This document shows positions 17,280 through 26,826 of a DNA stretch of 64,000 nt, piece by piece; the first letter of the stretch is position 1, and the number at the start of each line of letters is the position of its first letter. Source of the DNA: an uncultured Lachnospiraceae bacterium (GTDB lineage Bacteria > Bacillota > Clostridia > Lachnospirales > Lachnospiraceae); NCBI GenBank assembly GCA_910579395.1, contig CAJTUC010000004.1, positions 146,819 through 210,818 of the forward strand, given 5' to 3'. A program made the position numbers and the translations under genes. Under the pieces are notes generated by a model. That model saw only the letters and a program-made list of their open reading frames with translations. It searched no databases and was not told where the DNA came from.

Positions 17280-18551
17280 TTAATAAAATAATCCGCATTT
17301 ACGGTTGATACTTTTTTTGATCAATCTGCCATAGATGCAATGCGATACAGCGGTCGCCGCCGCTGCCCCCATCGTGCCGCACAGCAGTATGAAACATAGA
17401 TTCATCACAAAATTGGAGAACACCGTAATGACATTGATTCCCGATTCGATAACAGGAAGCCCCAATTGTGAAAAAATATTTCCATAGACAATATTTCTTC
17501 CATTTATCGCCATCGCGGCACAGATCACAATTAAATACTTTGTCCCTTCGAAATATTCCCTGCCAAGGACCAGACAGACAACACAGTAAAATCCCGTGAC
17601 CACCATCATCAGAAATGGACTTAACCACTTAAAGCATTTTTTAAGCCCTTTATCAAGCGACGTAAACTCTTCCTCAAGCCTTCGGCCCGCATAGGCTTCC
17701 GTAAGTTTAGGATTAATGCTCCGTCTGATGACGATATAGATCTGATAAAATCCTTCGGCGAACAATATGGCAAAAGAATAAATCCCGATAACCGAATCAT
17801 TCTTCACCAAAAATCCCAGACAGATAATATCCACCTTCGTATTCAGCTCAACCACCATATTAGCAGGCAGTATCTTCGTCCCGAACCTGATATGCGCCAG
17901 TAAATATTCCTGCTTTACCTTTCCGCCAAGCATCCGTATCCCATTCAGATAGATTAGCATGATAAATAACAGGAGCGCTTCCGCAAACGTAAAGGCGCAC
18001 GTTAAGAACCGGCCTTCCACTTTCAGCAGACCCATTACCAAGATTGCGGCCGCAATAAAGAAATACCGCAGTGATTGAAAAACCGCATATGCTTTCATTC
18101 GGGACAGGCCATTCAGGTAATTTAATAAAATTTTATTGAATGAAAAAAAGGGCAGTCCCAGCAGAATCAGCCTGATATCCTCATAAAATAATGCCGTATG
18201 GTCCATGCAGAGATAAAGGATGCCCTCTGCCAGAAATACAGCCAGGACAGAAATGATACCCCCGCCCAGCATAGCTGAGGCCGCCTGCTCTTTACATTCT
18301 CTTTCATTCTTTTTCGTTTCAGGAATTTTTTGCAGAACGGACATATGGAGTCCCCAGACAGCCACCTGCGAAAGAACACAATACCACGCATATGCTTTAT
18401 TGAATCTTCCCAATATTGAAGCATCATAAAAAAAGATTATCAGGCAGTTGAACAGAAAGCCGCTTGCCGACATAATGACCAGACTGCCGTAATTCCAGAA
18501 AATACCGCCCAAAAACTCTTTTTCTTCTTTCTTCTTTCCCAAGTCCGTCAC
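17280..18551 (-). CDS. Polysaccharide flippase (Wzx / MATE-like)
   Basis: About 423 residues with roughly 12 to 14 hydrophobic segments starting at FLGGIFWNYGSLVIMSASGF. Such proteins flip lipid-linked glycan repeat units across the membrane. The start is uncertain: GTG codons at 18551 and 18575 are in frame, and no ATG gives a convincing site downstream of the methyltransferase stop at 18583. The frame is open further upstream but would overlap the methyltransferase heavily. Confidence 0.85.
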   Translation of the reverse strand: MTDLGKKKEEKEFLGGIFWNYGSLVIMSASGFLFNCLIIFFYDASILGRFNKAYAWYCVLSQVAVWGLHMSVLQKIPETKKNERECKEQAASAMLGGGIISVLAVFLAEGILYLCMDHTALFYEDIRLILLGLPFFSFNKILLNYLNGLSRMKAYAVFQSLRYFFIAAAILVMGLLKVEGRFLTCAFTFAEALLLFIMLIYLNGIRMLGGKVKQEYLLAHIRFGTKILPANMVVELNTKVDIICLGFLVKNDSVIGIYSFAILFAEGFYQIYIVIRRSINPKLTEAYAGRRLEEEFTSLDKGLKKCFKWLSPFLMMVVTGFYCVVCLVLGREYFEGTKYLIVICAAMAINGRNIVYGNIFSQLGLPVIESGINVITVFSNFVMNLCFILLCGTMGAAAATAVSHCIYGRLIKKSINRKCGLFY

Positions 18552-18582
18552 GCGAATACCATGCCTTTCCCTCACGCCGCGG

Positions 18583-19428
18583 TCAATTCCTTTTCCGCAT
18601 AACAAGATACTGTATATCACTGGTCGGAACATATATATGCAGTTTCCGTAGAACCGGTCCTTCAAACAAACGAATGATCGGTGCCGGAATTTTAAGATTG
18701 CTCACACGGTTAAATTTGTACAATATAAAACCCGCATTGGCAAATTTTCCCCTGCTCCGCCACGCCACCATATCCATATCCAGTCTGTCGGCCAACTCTT
18801 TGAAAGCCTTTTTGGTAAAAAAGGAAATATGTTCCGGCGGCGTCATAAAGGGCCATTTCCCCTTTGTTATTTTGGCAAAAGGCGCCCCGATATTCGGTGT
18901 GGAAATTAAAAGATATCCCTGAGGATTTAACTTGTCCCTGAGCCATTCGGCTGTTTTATCCGGTTCCGATAAATGCTCTATCACATCCCACATACAGACA
19001 GCATCATATTTTATGGTACGGCTTTCAAACTCTTTTATCTCAAACAGATGCCTGCCGATATGAGGGAATCTTCTCCGCCCTATTTCTATTGCGTCGGCGG
19101 AAACATCATATCCCGCTGCATAATAAGTATGACTGATATAATCCACGAAATCGCCCGTCGCACAGCCCGCGTCGAGAACACGGCTGCGGGCTGGAACATA
19201 TTTCATGAGCATCTTTTTTCTTCTTCCATACTCTTTTTCCAGCGCCGCCGTATCCTTGTATTTGTTATTGACAAAATAATTTTTCCCATAGTCAAACGGC
19301 GCGTCATTTTCCGAATCCGTCATCTGGACGAATCCGCATTTGGTGCACTCCGAAAGCGCACATCCTCTCACACGATACTTATCATGCGATTCACTGCCGC
19401 ATATTTTACATGTTACCTTTTTCTTCAT
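18583..19428 (-). CDS. Class I SAM methyltransferase with N-terminal zinc ribbon
   Basis: A 281-residue enzyme. The N-terminus has a zinc-ribbon pair, CKICG and CTKCG. The SAM motif I is SRVLDAGCATGDF near residue 100, followed by MWDVIEHL. This arrangement is common in methyltransferases acting on nucleotide sugars or glycan ends in polysaccharide loci. The start at 19428 overlaps the end of the large membrane protein gene by 23 bp. Confidence 0.87.
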   Translation of the reverse strand: MKKKVTCKICGSESHDKYRVRGCALSECTKCGFVQMTDSENDAPFDYGKNYFVNNKYKDTAALEKEYGRRKKMLMKYVPARSRVLDAGCATGDFVDYISHTYYAAGYDVSADAIEIGRRRFPHIGRHLFEIKEFESRTIKYDAVCMWDVIEHLSEPDKTAEWLRDKLNPQGYLLISTPNIGAPFAKITKGKWPFMTPPEHISFFTKKAFKELADRLDMDMVAWRSRGKFANAGFILYKFNRVSNLKIPAPIIRLFEGPVLRKLHIYVPTSDIQYLVMRKRN

Positions 19429-21664
19429 CAGCCTTCTCCATACGGTCCTTCGTTCCAGTACATACCGCGATTCCTTCAGCAGCCAGCCATACTGCGCCGG
19501 GCATGATCTGCACGATCGTTCTCCTCGCGGAATCGCCATAACCGAGATGAATCAAAAAACCATCCCGGAATAAGACCATTGCAAAGATCAGAATGAGATA
19601 TCCGAAAATGCTGACAAAGGCAAATTTATTGATCCTTTCTTTCGCCATTGCCAGAACCGGTATGAGTATGATCAGGAATATCCAGAACGCCGCCGCATTC
19701 GTTTCATTATCAGCGCTGTTCGAGAAATGTGCCAGATAGATTGAAATCATCCTGCTCGCCATATCTCTTTGCAGAAATACCGCCGCAAATACCAGGCCGG
19801 AACACAGCACAAATACCGCCAGTTCAAAATAATATTTTCGCACAAAGTCCATGAACTTTCCTTTGACGTTCATGAGCAGAGAGACCGCACTCATCGCCGC
19901 CACTCCCAGAATGCAGATGATTCCTTTGGCGGGAGTCCAGAAATAAATGTCTCCCTCATTTCCAACAAAGATAAACTGTGCAATGTGCCAGACGGCCGCT
20001 ATGCACGCGGTTATGATATTTACATTTCTGACCTGCGAAGATATCCTGGTAAAAATCAGCGCCGTTGTCAGAATCAAAACGACATATATCGTTCCCTCGA
20101 CTCTCGTGAGCAGAATCATACTGCCCGATATGACTGCCGCATATCCCCAGAAGGGGATATCAATCTGTTCTTTTAATACAATGAACATGACCAGCATTGC
20201 CGTATATACCGCCACCGGGCCATGCGCCATCACATAAAAACAACTCAGCAGATAATCGCCATTCGTTAATAATAAGAGTACACCCAGAAGCAGCGTCAGC
20301 ATCGCCGCCGTATTGACCCTTTTATAGTCTGCATAATATAATCCAGCACCCATCATGCCGATTCCGCTGATTGCCATCAACGGATAAAAAGCATACAAAA
20401 GGTCACATTTGACCATATACCCTAAAGACAGAACCACCGGCTCCAACATTCCATAAGGAGCCGCCTCCGCCAGAATATCTTTCAAAGTTCCATATTTCGC
20501 CAGCCTGTATGCCAGACCTACTTTGTCATAGGAATCGCTTGACGTATGGCATATCTTTGAACAGACAAAAAATACAATCACAGCCAGCGCCGCCATCATA
20601 AAATATGCTGCCCTGATCCAATCTATCTTTTGATATTCTGCCCTGAAACGAAAACTCACTGCCGCCAGCGTAAGAACGCTCAGGCCGCCCATGGTATAAA
20701 GATTACAGGGAATTCCCACGAGAATGAGAACCGTTCCGAAAACACACCACATCGCTGCCCCTACCGGCATACTCATGAACATGGCCAGCTCCAGGTATTT
20801 TCCTCCCCAAAAGGGCAGTGTAATTCCCGCCCCAATGATGAACAACAGCAGCATGCACAAAATCTGTTTACAATTTTTATGTGGAGCCGCTTCCGCTATC
20901 TCTCCAAGTGCACTGTAAGAAATCGACACTGCATCCTGTTCTTCACCGGAGCTTTCATATACGGATACAGTCTGCCGCTTCGCTTCCTCGCTGTCCGCAT
21001 GTTCATTGTCGAAAAGCATTTCCTCAGAACAGCATATGTATTGACCGTCATATTTGACGAGGTATATATTTTCAGTATTTTCCCAGTAAGCATCTATAAC
21101 ATATGTGCAATTTTCATCAGTAAATGCCGGAAATCCGGATATTTCGTCATAAATGTCCCTCGTTATTTCCGCTTTATTTCCATATTCGACCCGTTCCGGC
21201 GGTATGGCTTCCCGAAAAACATAAGCGCTCTTAAAATCTGCTGCATTCTCGGCTATCATCAGGTTTTTATCCGCCAGATAGTATTCCACGAACACCCATC
21301 TTACCATATCAGACGAACTGTTTTGTGCAAGATATACGCCCGTTACATTTTCCTTTGGCCGCAGTTCGGCCCTTATATCGGAATGCCCCTGAAACAATAA
21401 CAAAACGCCAAGAAAAAACGCGGTCAGAATACTGACATAAATACACACATTTTTTCTGGCCGCATAATTTTGCCTTACAAACATTGTGACGACGAAAAAT
21501 ATCCCGCCGGCCAGAAGCACTCCGAAAATGGAAAAATGATAAAAAACCCTGTCATATATCGCCCTTGTCGGATTGGAGATATGTTCACATGCGAACGCAA
21601 AACATATACATCCTGCTAAAACGACTGCCAAAAAAATCCCCAGCCGACACAACCGTTTTTTCAT
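19406..21664 (-). CDS. Large polytopic membrane protein, GT-C-like architecture
   Basis: A 752-residue protein that I do not recognise by name. It has two N-terminal membrane helices, an extracytoplasmic domain (about 95-270), then about 12 to 14 hydrophobic segments. That shape resembles membrane glycosyltransferases of the GT-C class and other cell-surface polymer proteins, which fits the cluster; a function is not established. GGAGG precedes the ATG by 8 bp. Confidence 0.8.
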   Translation of the reverse strand: MKKRLCRLGIFLAVVLAGCICFAFACEHISNPTRAIYDRVFYHFSIFGVLLAGGIFFVVTMFVRQNYAARKNVCIYVSILTAFFLGVLLLFQGHSDIRAELRPKENVTGVYLAQNSSSDMVRWVFVEYYLADKNLMIAENAADFKSAYVFREAIPPERVEYGNKAEITRDIYDEISGFPAFTDENCTYVIDAYWENTENIYLVKYDGQYICCSEEMLFDNEHADSEEAKRQTVSVYESSGEEQDAVSISYSALGEIAEAAPHKNCKQILCMLLLFIIGAGITLPFWGGKYLELAMFMSMPVGAAMWCVFGTVLILVGIPCNLYTMGGLSVLTLAAVSFRFRAEYQKIDWIRAAYFMMAALAVIVFFVCSKICHTSSDSYDKVGLAYRLAKYGTLKDILAEAAPYGMLEPVVLSLGYMVKCDLLYAFYPLMAISGIGMMGAGLYYADYKRVNTAAMLTLLLGVLLLLTNGDYLLSCFYVMAHGPVAVYTAMLVMFIVLKEQIDIPFWGYAAVISGSMILLTRVEGTIYVVLILTTALIFTRISSQVRNVNIITACIAAVWHIAQFIFVGNEGDIYFWTPAKGIICILGVAAMSAVSLLMNVKGKFMDFVRKYYFELAVFVLCSGLVFAAVFLQRDMASRMISIYLAHFSNSADNETNAAAFWIFLIILIPVLAMAKERINKFAFVSIFGYLILIFAMVLFRDGFLIHLGYGDSARRTIVQIMPGAVWLAAEGIAVCTGTKDRMEKADEEKGNM

Positions 21665-21708
21665 GAAAATGTTCCTCCATCAACCGGAATGCTTCTCCGA
21701 TTCCGCAA

Positions 21709-21900
21709 TTACAATGCTGCAATCTGTGCCATCAAGTCATCGATATTCATGCCATGCACCATAGCCGCTTCTTCCAGAGATTCTCCCTGTGCGGAAGGAC
21801 ATCCGAGACAATGCATTCCCGCATTCATCAGGATTGGTGCCACATCCGGATTCGTTCTTAAAATTTCACCGATCGTCATATCCTTTGTAATTTCTGCCAT
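21709..21900 (-). CDS. DUF1858-domain protein
   Basis: A 63-residue protein made only of the DUF1858 fold: ITKDMTIGEILRTNPDVAPI, then MHCLGCPS with a CxxC pair, and a helical end. Its relatives often accompany iron-sulfur or redox proteins. GGAGG lies 9 bp upstream. It has its own promoter (21985-22013), and its place inside the polysaccharide cluster is unexpected. Confidence 0.88.
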   Translation of the reverse strand: MAEITKDMTIGEILRTNPDVAPILMNAGMHCLGCPSAQGESLEEAAMVHGMNIDDLMAQIAAL

Positions 21901-21984
21901 GATTCATACCTCCGATTTTTCTTTGATTTCTTTATCCATCACACAGTATCAGTTTTACCCGCTGTGCCCGTTTTATGCTTATAC

Positions 21985-22013
21985 AGTATAAGCTGAAAAC
22001 AGAATTACTGCAA
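21985..22013 (-). promoter_or_regulatory. Promoter of the DUF1858 gene
   Basis: On the minus strand TTGCAG (22013-22008) and TATACT (21990-21985) are 17 bp apart. It may also feed the genes from 21664 downward. Confidence 0.55.
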
Positions 22014-22021
22014 GTCCTGTT

Positions 22022-22255
22022 TTACCTTACAAAACTTCTATGAACTTTTTCCCTTATGAACCGCCCCGCAAAACACACATAGACTATCGCTGTTACGCTG
22101 AGCAGCGAAATCATTTCCGCAACCCGCCAAATACCCGGCGAATACTCCGGAACCCTTATGGATTTATCAGCATATTCTCCGCCTTCCGGAATATATTCTC
22201 CGCCACAGCTTAAAACAATAAGACATTCTATTATGAGCAATACTGCCCACATCAT
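22022..22255 (-). CDS. Short hypothetical membrane protein
   Basis: A 77-residue frame with a hydrophobic N-terminus (MMWAVLLIIECLIVLSC) and a second hydrophobic stretch near residues 50-65. It lies 64 bp behind the broken gene at 22320-23628 and has only a weak ribosome binding site. It could be a real small protein or a detached remnant of the damaged gene. Confidence 0.35.
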   Translation of the reverse strand: MMWAVLLIIECLIVLSCGGEYIPEGGEYADKSIRVPEYSPGIWRVAEMISLLSVTAIVYVCFAGRFIREKVHRSFVR

Positions 22256-22319
22256 TCTTTATATACAATTTGATATCTCCTAACCTTTCACGTCTACTGT
22301 CCTGAAAAACAGTATCCGG

Positions 22320-23628
22320 TCAGGTCTTTTTATCACAGACCAGATTCTCCAGATAAATGCAAAGACTCAGCAGTGAAAAGCTTGAGATAGCGAATTCCTT
22401 ATAAGTAAACCAATAATGGCCGTATGAATGGCCCGCCGTTACAAACAACCAACCGACAGGCAGGAGCGCAACAGCAGCAAACAGAACGATTATGCCGATT
22501 TTCTGACGTATGATGTGCAGCGTAAGCTCCCGCATCCGGAAGAGCAAAAATACCCCCCCCCGATAAAAATACGACCAAAAACGGCCACTTCAATAATACG
22601 CTTATATTTTTCATGACCGCATCAAAACGGCTGTATTCCGTTCCCTGCAGACTTCCCGTGGATGCGCGGACTAAAATCTGGTTCAACGCATCCTTAAACA
22701 GATTTCCTTTTGTAAGAATACTGCCAACAAGCCATTTACCGCTCCACATACCGCCATAGCCGCCTCCCCAGAGCGCCATCTTCCGAAAAATCGGTCTTAC
22801 GCCTGCAGCATTCAGCTTTTCTCCGTTCACAACCATATATAGAACGAGCAGAATTCCAAAAGATGCAAGCGGATAAGTAAGAAAGTCGAAATAAGCCGTT
22901 AAGATACCCGCCAGGAAAAATAAATGGCCGACTCTGCTTTCCGTCGCTTTTCCCTGCCGGACAAGCCGCAGAAACCAAATTGCGGAGAACAAAATAATAT
23001 AATAAACGGAAGAAAACTGTAACGACAATGCCGCCGTCAGCGGATTAATCAAAAATATCGTAACCAGAAACGCCGGCGCATACTGCTCCATATGAATCTG
23101 ATGCAGTTGTTTTATAATAAAAAACAGCAAAATATTCTACAGGAAAAAATTCAGGACCCTGATATCCGAATAATCAAAAAACAGAAGCAGAAGCTTCAAA
23201 GGAACCAGATATCCGTGCCAGTAACGTCCGTACGGTATCTGAAAATATTCATACGCGGAGACTTCATTTGCATAGTTCGTCAGTGCCAGTTCCGGTGAAA
23301 GCTGAGCGGAGTCAGGATGGTAGTTATTTACCGCTTTATCCATCGTCCCTTCCGGGCCGTCATATATGGCCGCACCGAGCATAATACTGTCGGTGTAATT
23401 ATCCAGCTGCATATATTTATAGCCGCTTACCATCTGCGGATAAATACCTTCATAATTAAAAATCTCACTGGATCTCGCCACATTCGCCTTCATGTCTTCA
23501 ACCGGCAGCGCATAGACGGCAAAAAGCAGCATCAGACCGGCCAGAATGCTGATACCCAATACGCCTGCATATTTTGTAAAAGAACATACTTTCGCCCCAC
23601 ACAACTTAAACCGCTTTATCTTTTTCAT
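22320..23628 (-). pseudogene. Membrane protein of glycosyltransferase type, interrupted by a stop and a G9 frameshift
   Basis: Three pieces read as one ancestral protein of about 435 residues. Piece 1 (23628-23137) starts inside the FkbH gene end and has a membrane helix and an outer domain. An in-frame TAG at 23139-23137 separates it from piece 2 (from about 23136), which continues in the same frame with several helices. At the G9 tract (22561-22553) the frame is lost; removing one G joins it to piece 3, which ends at 22320. With G8 the junction reads FLSGGVFLLFRMREL, a smooth membrane segment. The protein may be a polymerase or GT-C transferase; identity is uncertain. Confidence 0.75.
22553..22561. 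repeat. C9/G9 homopolymer tract in the interrupted gene
   Basis: Nine cytosines on the plus strand (nine guanines in the coding strand). Eight or eleven would restore the frame. Slipped-strand mispairing is the usual cause of length change in such tracts. Confidence 0.9.
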
Positions 23629-25414
23629 TGACTCTGATCACCTTATTCTTCTTCTCATACTGCTCCGGAATGACAAATTCCCATTCGGTATTCCCTTCGG
23701 CATCTTCTCTGATTTTCGTAAAGCCCTGCAGCTCATAAAAATCTTTCACCATTCCGTTTTTGGCCGTCGGATAATAATAGCCTTTTAAACGACAGATTCC
23801 TTTTTCCCGGCATCTTGAAACCAACTCATCCATCATGGCAAACTCCATATCTCTTTTCAGAACACGACAGCTCATAAGCCATAAATCGATATGGAATGAT
23901 TCACCATCTTCCGCATCCTTGTGCCCGAATACGACGGAAACCACACCGTTATCGCCAAATTTATCATTTAGTTTTCCATATAATGTGATATAGGACGGGT
24001 CATTGGCAAACCCTTCAATTTCTGTCTGAGAACATCGTTTCGTCGTCAGATTGAACTGATTGCTCTTATTGGTCAGCTGAGCGATACGCGCCATATAGAC
24101 CGGCTCAAACGGCTTTATCTGTGCATCCATATCCAGAGACAGCAGATAGTCCGCATAGTTCGTATAACCCGCTTCCTGTTTTCTGCGCTCCACATTCGCC
24201 TTATACATATCGTTCCGCTGCAGATCATCGGCAGAAAGGCTTGTCACTTCAAAATACCCCGCTCTGTCGAGTGTCGTGATGAACTTAACGATATCCTCGA
24301 TTTCCGGCACCTTTACGTCAGGTATCTGGGATTCTACAATATGGCGTTCCGCCGGATTATCATCGACGAAAACAAGGCTGTCCGTGCCAATATTCAGTTC
24401 CTGCGCAATTTCTATGATATTCTGATCTTTATTCGCCCAATTCGCTTTTATCACAAGAAAATCTTCCGGTTTCAGAACGCTGTCCGGACGTTTCAGACCT
24501 GCCAGCGCATTTTCTTCGTCATTTTTGGAATCGACCGTCAAAAGAATGCCCAGTTCCTTATGCGCCTTCAAATATTCCTGAAATTCACTGTACAACTGCC
24601 CCATGGAAGTTTCCTGACCAATTTCGATATTGTCCGCACCGTCATCCCCTACGACGCCGCCCCATAACGTATTATCCAGGTCCAGCACGAACGCCTTCTG
24701 ATTCTTTCCGTAAACGGACTTGATGATATTGGCCAGATTATAGGCAAGCTCCGGTATTGCCTGTACTGCACAGGCATATTTATACATATGCCAGTAAAAC
24801 GGGTCGGCCCATTTCTGAACGCCGTAACAGGAAGCCATGTAATTGATATCATTGATATAAAAGTTTTTATGCGTTCTCGCATATGCCGCAAATTTCTCAT
24901 TCAACCGGTTAATAAAATTGAGGCGTCCATGCGGCTCTGCAAAATCAGCGTTCCCCAAAAGACGGTAATAGGGCGGTTCGAAATTATTCTGAATGACCGG
25001 GCACTGATAAGCATCCGCAATTTTATTCCACATCTGTTCAAAGGGAGCGTACACCGTTTCCACCAGTTCCGCAATCTGTTCTTCCGAATCCCTTATCCCC
25101 GGAAAATCTTTAATATTCCTGGAACTCGTATGAATAAAAATGATATCCGGCTCAAACGCTGTAAGCTCCGGATTATCGAACATCACATCCTGCCAGTACT
25201 GGTTATATTCCGATTCATAGAAAACCGGCTCGATTCCGGCATTTAACAGAAACAATTCCAGTATTTCCTTCAGATCATGCGTTGTCGAACCTCCCAGAAC
25301 CGCTATGCGCTTACTGATCCGGCGCTGTCCTTCCTGCCCGAGAAGGCTCTTTTTGATCGACCTTCTTTTTTTTAAAATATATTCCGCCTGAAAAGGATAT
25401 TCCAATTCTTTCAC
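23606..25414 (-). CDS. FkbH-like HAD-IIIC protein with acyltransferase-type C-terminus
   Basis: A 602-residue protein. The N-terminal third is an SGNH-hydrolase-like domain starting at VLGGSTTHDL (about 38-47). A HAD domain follows with DLDNTLWGG (245-253), the signature of FkbH proteins that load a glyceryl group from 1,3-bisphosphoglycerate onto a carrier. The C-terminal 140 residues look like a GNAT fold. In polysaccharide clusters, FkbH-like proteins are thought to supply acyl or glyceryl decorations. No carrier-protein gene is visible here. First gene of the operon. Confidence 0.88.
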   Translation of the reverse strand: MKELEYPFQAEYILKKRRSIKKSLLGQEGQRRISKRIAVLGGSTTHDLKEILELFLLNAGIEPVFYESEYNQYWQDVMFDNPELTAFEPDIIFIHTSSRNIKDFPGIRDSEEQIAELVETVYAPFEQMWNKIADAYQCPVIQNNFEPPYYRLLGNADFAEPHGRLNFINRLNEKFAAYARTHKNFYINDINYMASCYGVQKWADPFYWHMYKYACAVQAIPELAYNLANIIKSVYGKNQKAFVLDLDNTLWGGVVGDDGADNIEIGQETSMGQLYSEFQEYLKAHKELGILLTVDSKNDEENALAGLKRPDSVLKPEDFLVIKANWANKDQNIIEIAQELNIGTDSLVFVDDNPAERHIVESQIPDVKVPEIEDIVKFITTLDRAGYFEVTSLSADDLQRNDMYKANVERRKQEAGYTNYADYLLSLDMDAQIKPFEPVYMARIAQLTNKSNQFNLTTKRCSQTEIEGFANDPSYITLYGKLNDKFGDNGVVSVVFGHKDAEDGESFHIDLWLMSCRVLKRDMEFAMMDELVSRCREKGICRLKGYYYPTAKNGMVKDFYELQGFTKIREDAEGNTEWEFVIPEQYEKKNKVIRVNEKDKAV

Positions 25415-25483
25415 AGATCTTCTCCCATCTCAAATTTCTTGTAAGGCTTGTCCTATAAAGCCTTCTGTTCATAAAGTTATTTT

Positions 25484-25512
25484 ATTTTATCATAATATTC
25501 AAATTCTGTAAA
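25484..25512 (-). promoter_or_regulatory. Promoter of the polysaccharide operon
   Basis: On the minus strand TTTACA (25512-25507) and TAAAAT (25489-25484) are exactly 17 bp apart, about 70 bp upstream of the FkbH-like gene. It is divergent from the promoter at 25567. Confidence 0.6.
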
Positions 25513-25566
25513 ACTAACATAGATTTTACAGAAAAGACTTTAGAAAATATATTTGGTGCAAAGAAA

Positions 25567-25615
25567 TTGTATCAAAAACAATTTTATGCTATAATAAAGT
25601 GTCAAAAACCACACT
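25567..25615 (+). promoter_or_regulatory. Promoter and leader motif of the secreted-protein gene
   Basis: TTGTAT (25567-25572), 17 bp, then an extended -10 TGCTATAAT (25587-25595). Directly behind it stands GTCAAAAACCACACT (25601-25615), at the presumed start of the transcript. The same 15 bases stand upstream of the paralogous gene at 54230. Confidence 0.65.
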
Positions 25616-25640
25616 CACAACGAAAAAGGAGACTTATTAA

Positions 25641-26478
25641 ATGAGAAAAACAAAAAAATTTCTTGCATTGGCTCTTGCAACAGGGCTGATGTTATCTAGT
25701 ATGACCGTATTTGCGGAAGAAGAAAATAATACCCCCCCCCGAATCTGAAGTAGAAGTAGAAGAAACTGTTGGACCGAAAACATCATCGTATAGCGGTGGA
25801 ACCGTTATGACCAGCCCCAGTGGCATTAAGCAGTTTGAAGGCTCCAAGCCTGGCGCTGATGATGATGTTGCAGAGGGAGACTTCTGGTATGACGGCCAAA
25901 GCATGAAGCAGTGGAATGGCTCCGCATGGGTTGATACCGCAAGCGGCAGTTCTTCTTCCAGTTCTAGTTCTCAGAAACGTGAAGAGGACAAAGTTGCTGC
26001 AGCGCTTGCCAGAGAAGGGGCATTGCTTCTGTCAGAAGCAATCGCAGAAGGATTCGTAAATGGCGCAGAGATGCAGTATGCACAGGATGCCAGCAAGTCT
26101 GCGGGCGAGTATTATAACAATGCAGTTGTAACAACACCGGGCATCGAGAATGCAACACCTGTCGCACAGGGTGGCAAACTGGTAATTGACGGCAAAGTTA
26201 CAAACGCAACCGCAACCATCTCCAAAGTATCTGTTGCTTTCGTGGATTCAGCAAAGTCCGCAACGGACGGAACAGTTCTAAACGTTGTAAACGTTCAGTT
26301 CCCTTCTGTTGAAGCAACCATCAATTTCTATATGCCCGGCATAGCAGATGGCGCATCTGTTGAGGCCCTGCAGTATACAGACGGTGCATGGGCAAATGTC
26401 GAGGTGGCTGAGGTGAGAGCAGATCATGTAACGCTGAACCTGAAAGGCAACGGAGTCGTAGCATTTATTGCAAAATAA
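25641..26478 (+). CDS. Secreted surface-type protein, out of frame at a C9 tract
   Basis: The ATG at 25641, behind AAAAAGGAG, opens a classical signal peptide (MRKTKKFLALALATGLMLSS, cleavage expected after VFA). At the C9 tract (25732-25740) this frame runs into TGA at 25746. The remaining 240 residues lie in the next frame and run cleanly to 26478, so eight or eleven cytosines would give the full protein of about 278 residues. The mature part has an acidic start, a Ser-rich linker, and a C-terminal domain shared with the protein at 54230 (NFYMPG, then a Trp-containing segment, then DHV and a VAFI end). Function unknown; probably a cell-surface or matrix protein. Confidence 0.75.
25732..25740. 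repeat. C9 homopolymer tract just behind a signal peptide
   Basis: Nine cytosines at codons 31-34 of the secreted-protein gene. A tract at this position could switch the protein on and off by slippage. Confidence 0.9.
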
Positions 26479-26563
26479 ACGATTAGTTATATAGCATAAT
26501 CAAAAGTGTTGAACAAATAAATGAGTGTGGGAAATGATCGCTTTGAATCAAATCAGGCATAAT

Positions 26564-26606
26564 AAAGGGAACTGCTGTATTAAATCTGTACACAGTTCCT
26601 TTTTTA
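26564..26606 (+). terminator. Terminator of the secreted-protein gene
   Basis: AAGGGAACTG pairs with CAGTTCCTTT around an AT-rich loop and is followed by a T run. Confidence 0.8.
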
Positions 26607-26702
26607 CAGGAAATAATCTGCCATTATCTTTACACCGTACAAATTTCACAAAAATTTACAGAAATATTTATATTTTGTATGCAAAAAAGTACACTCGCCG
26701 AC

Positions 26703-26732
26703 TTGACGTAACTTCCGTTCTTAACATATAAT
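26703..26732 (+). promoter_or_regulatory. Strong promoter of the pyruvate formate-lyase locus
   Basis: TTGACG (26703-26708), 18 bp, TATAAT (26727-26732), about 95 bp upstream of the pflB start codon. No Rex or FNR palindrome was confirmed nearby. Confidence 0.7.
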
Positions 26733-26826
26733 AACTTTACAGGATAAGCATATTTTCAGGCATATTTCCCCATATAATATGCTGAATATATCAATCAAAA
26801 TAATTAAAATAGGAGGCTATTTCAAA

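Noticed and set aside
20630..21400. Plus-strand frame of 256 codons
   Set aside because: Antisense to the 752-residue membrane protein; a hydrophobic gene often gives such frames on the other strand.
23137..23139. TAG read as pyrrolysine or as programmed read-through
   Set aside because: No pyl genes or read-through context are visible, and the same gene has a second lesion, so a nonsense mutation is simpler.
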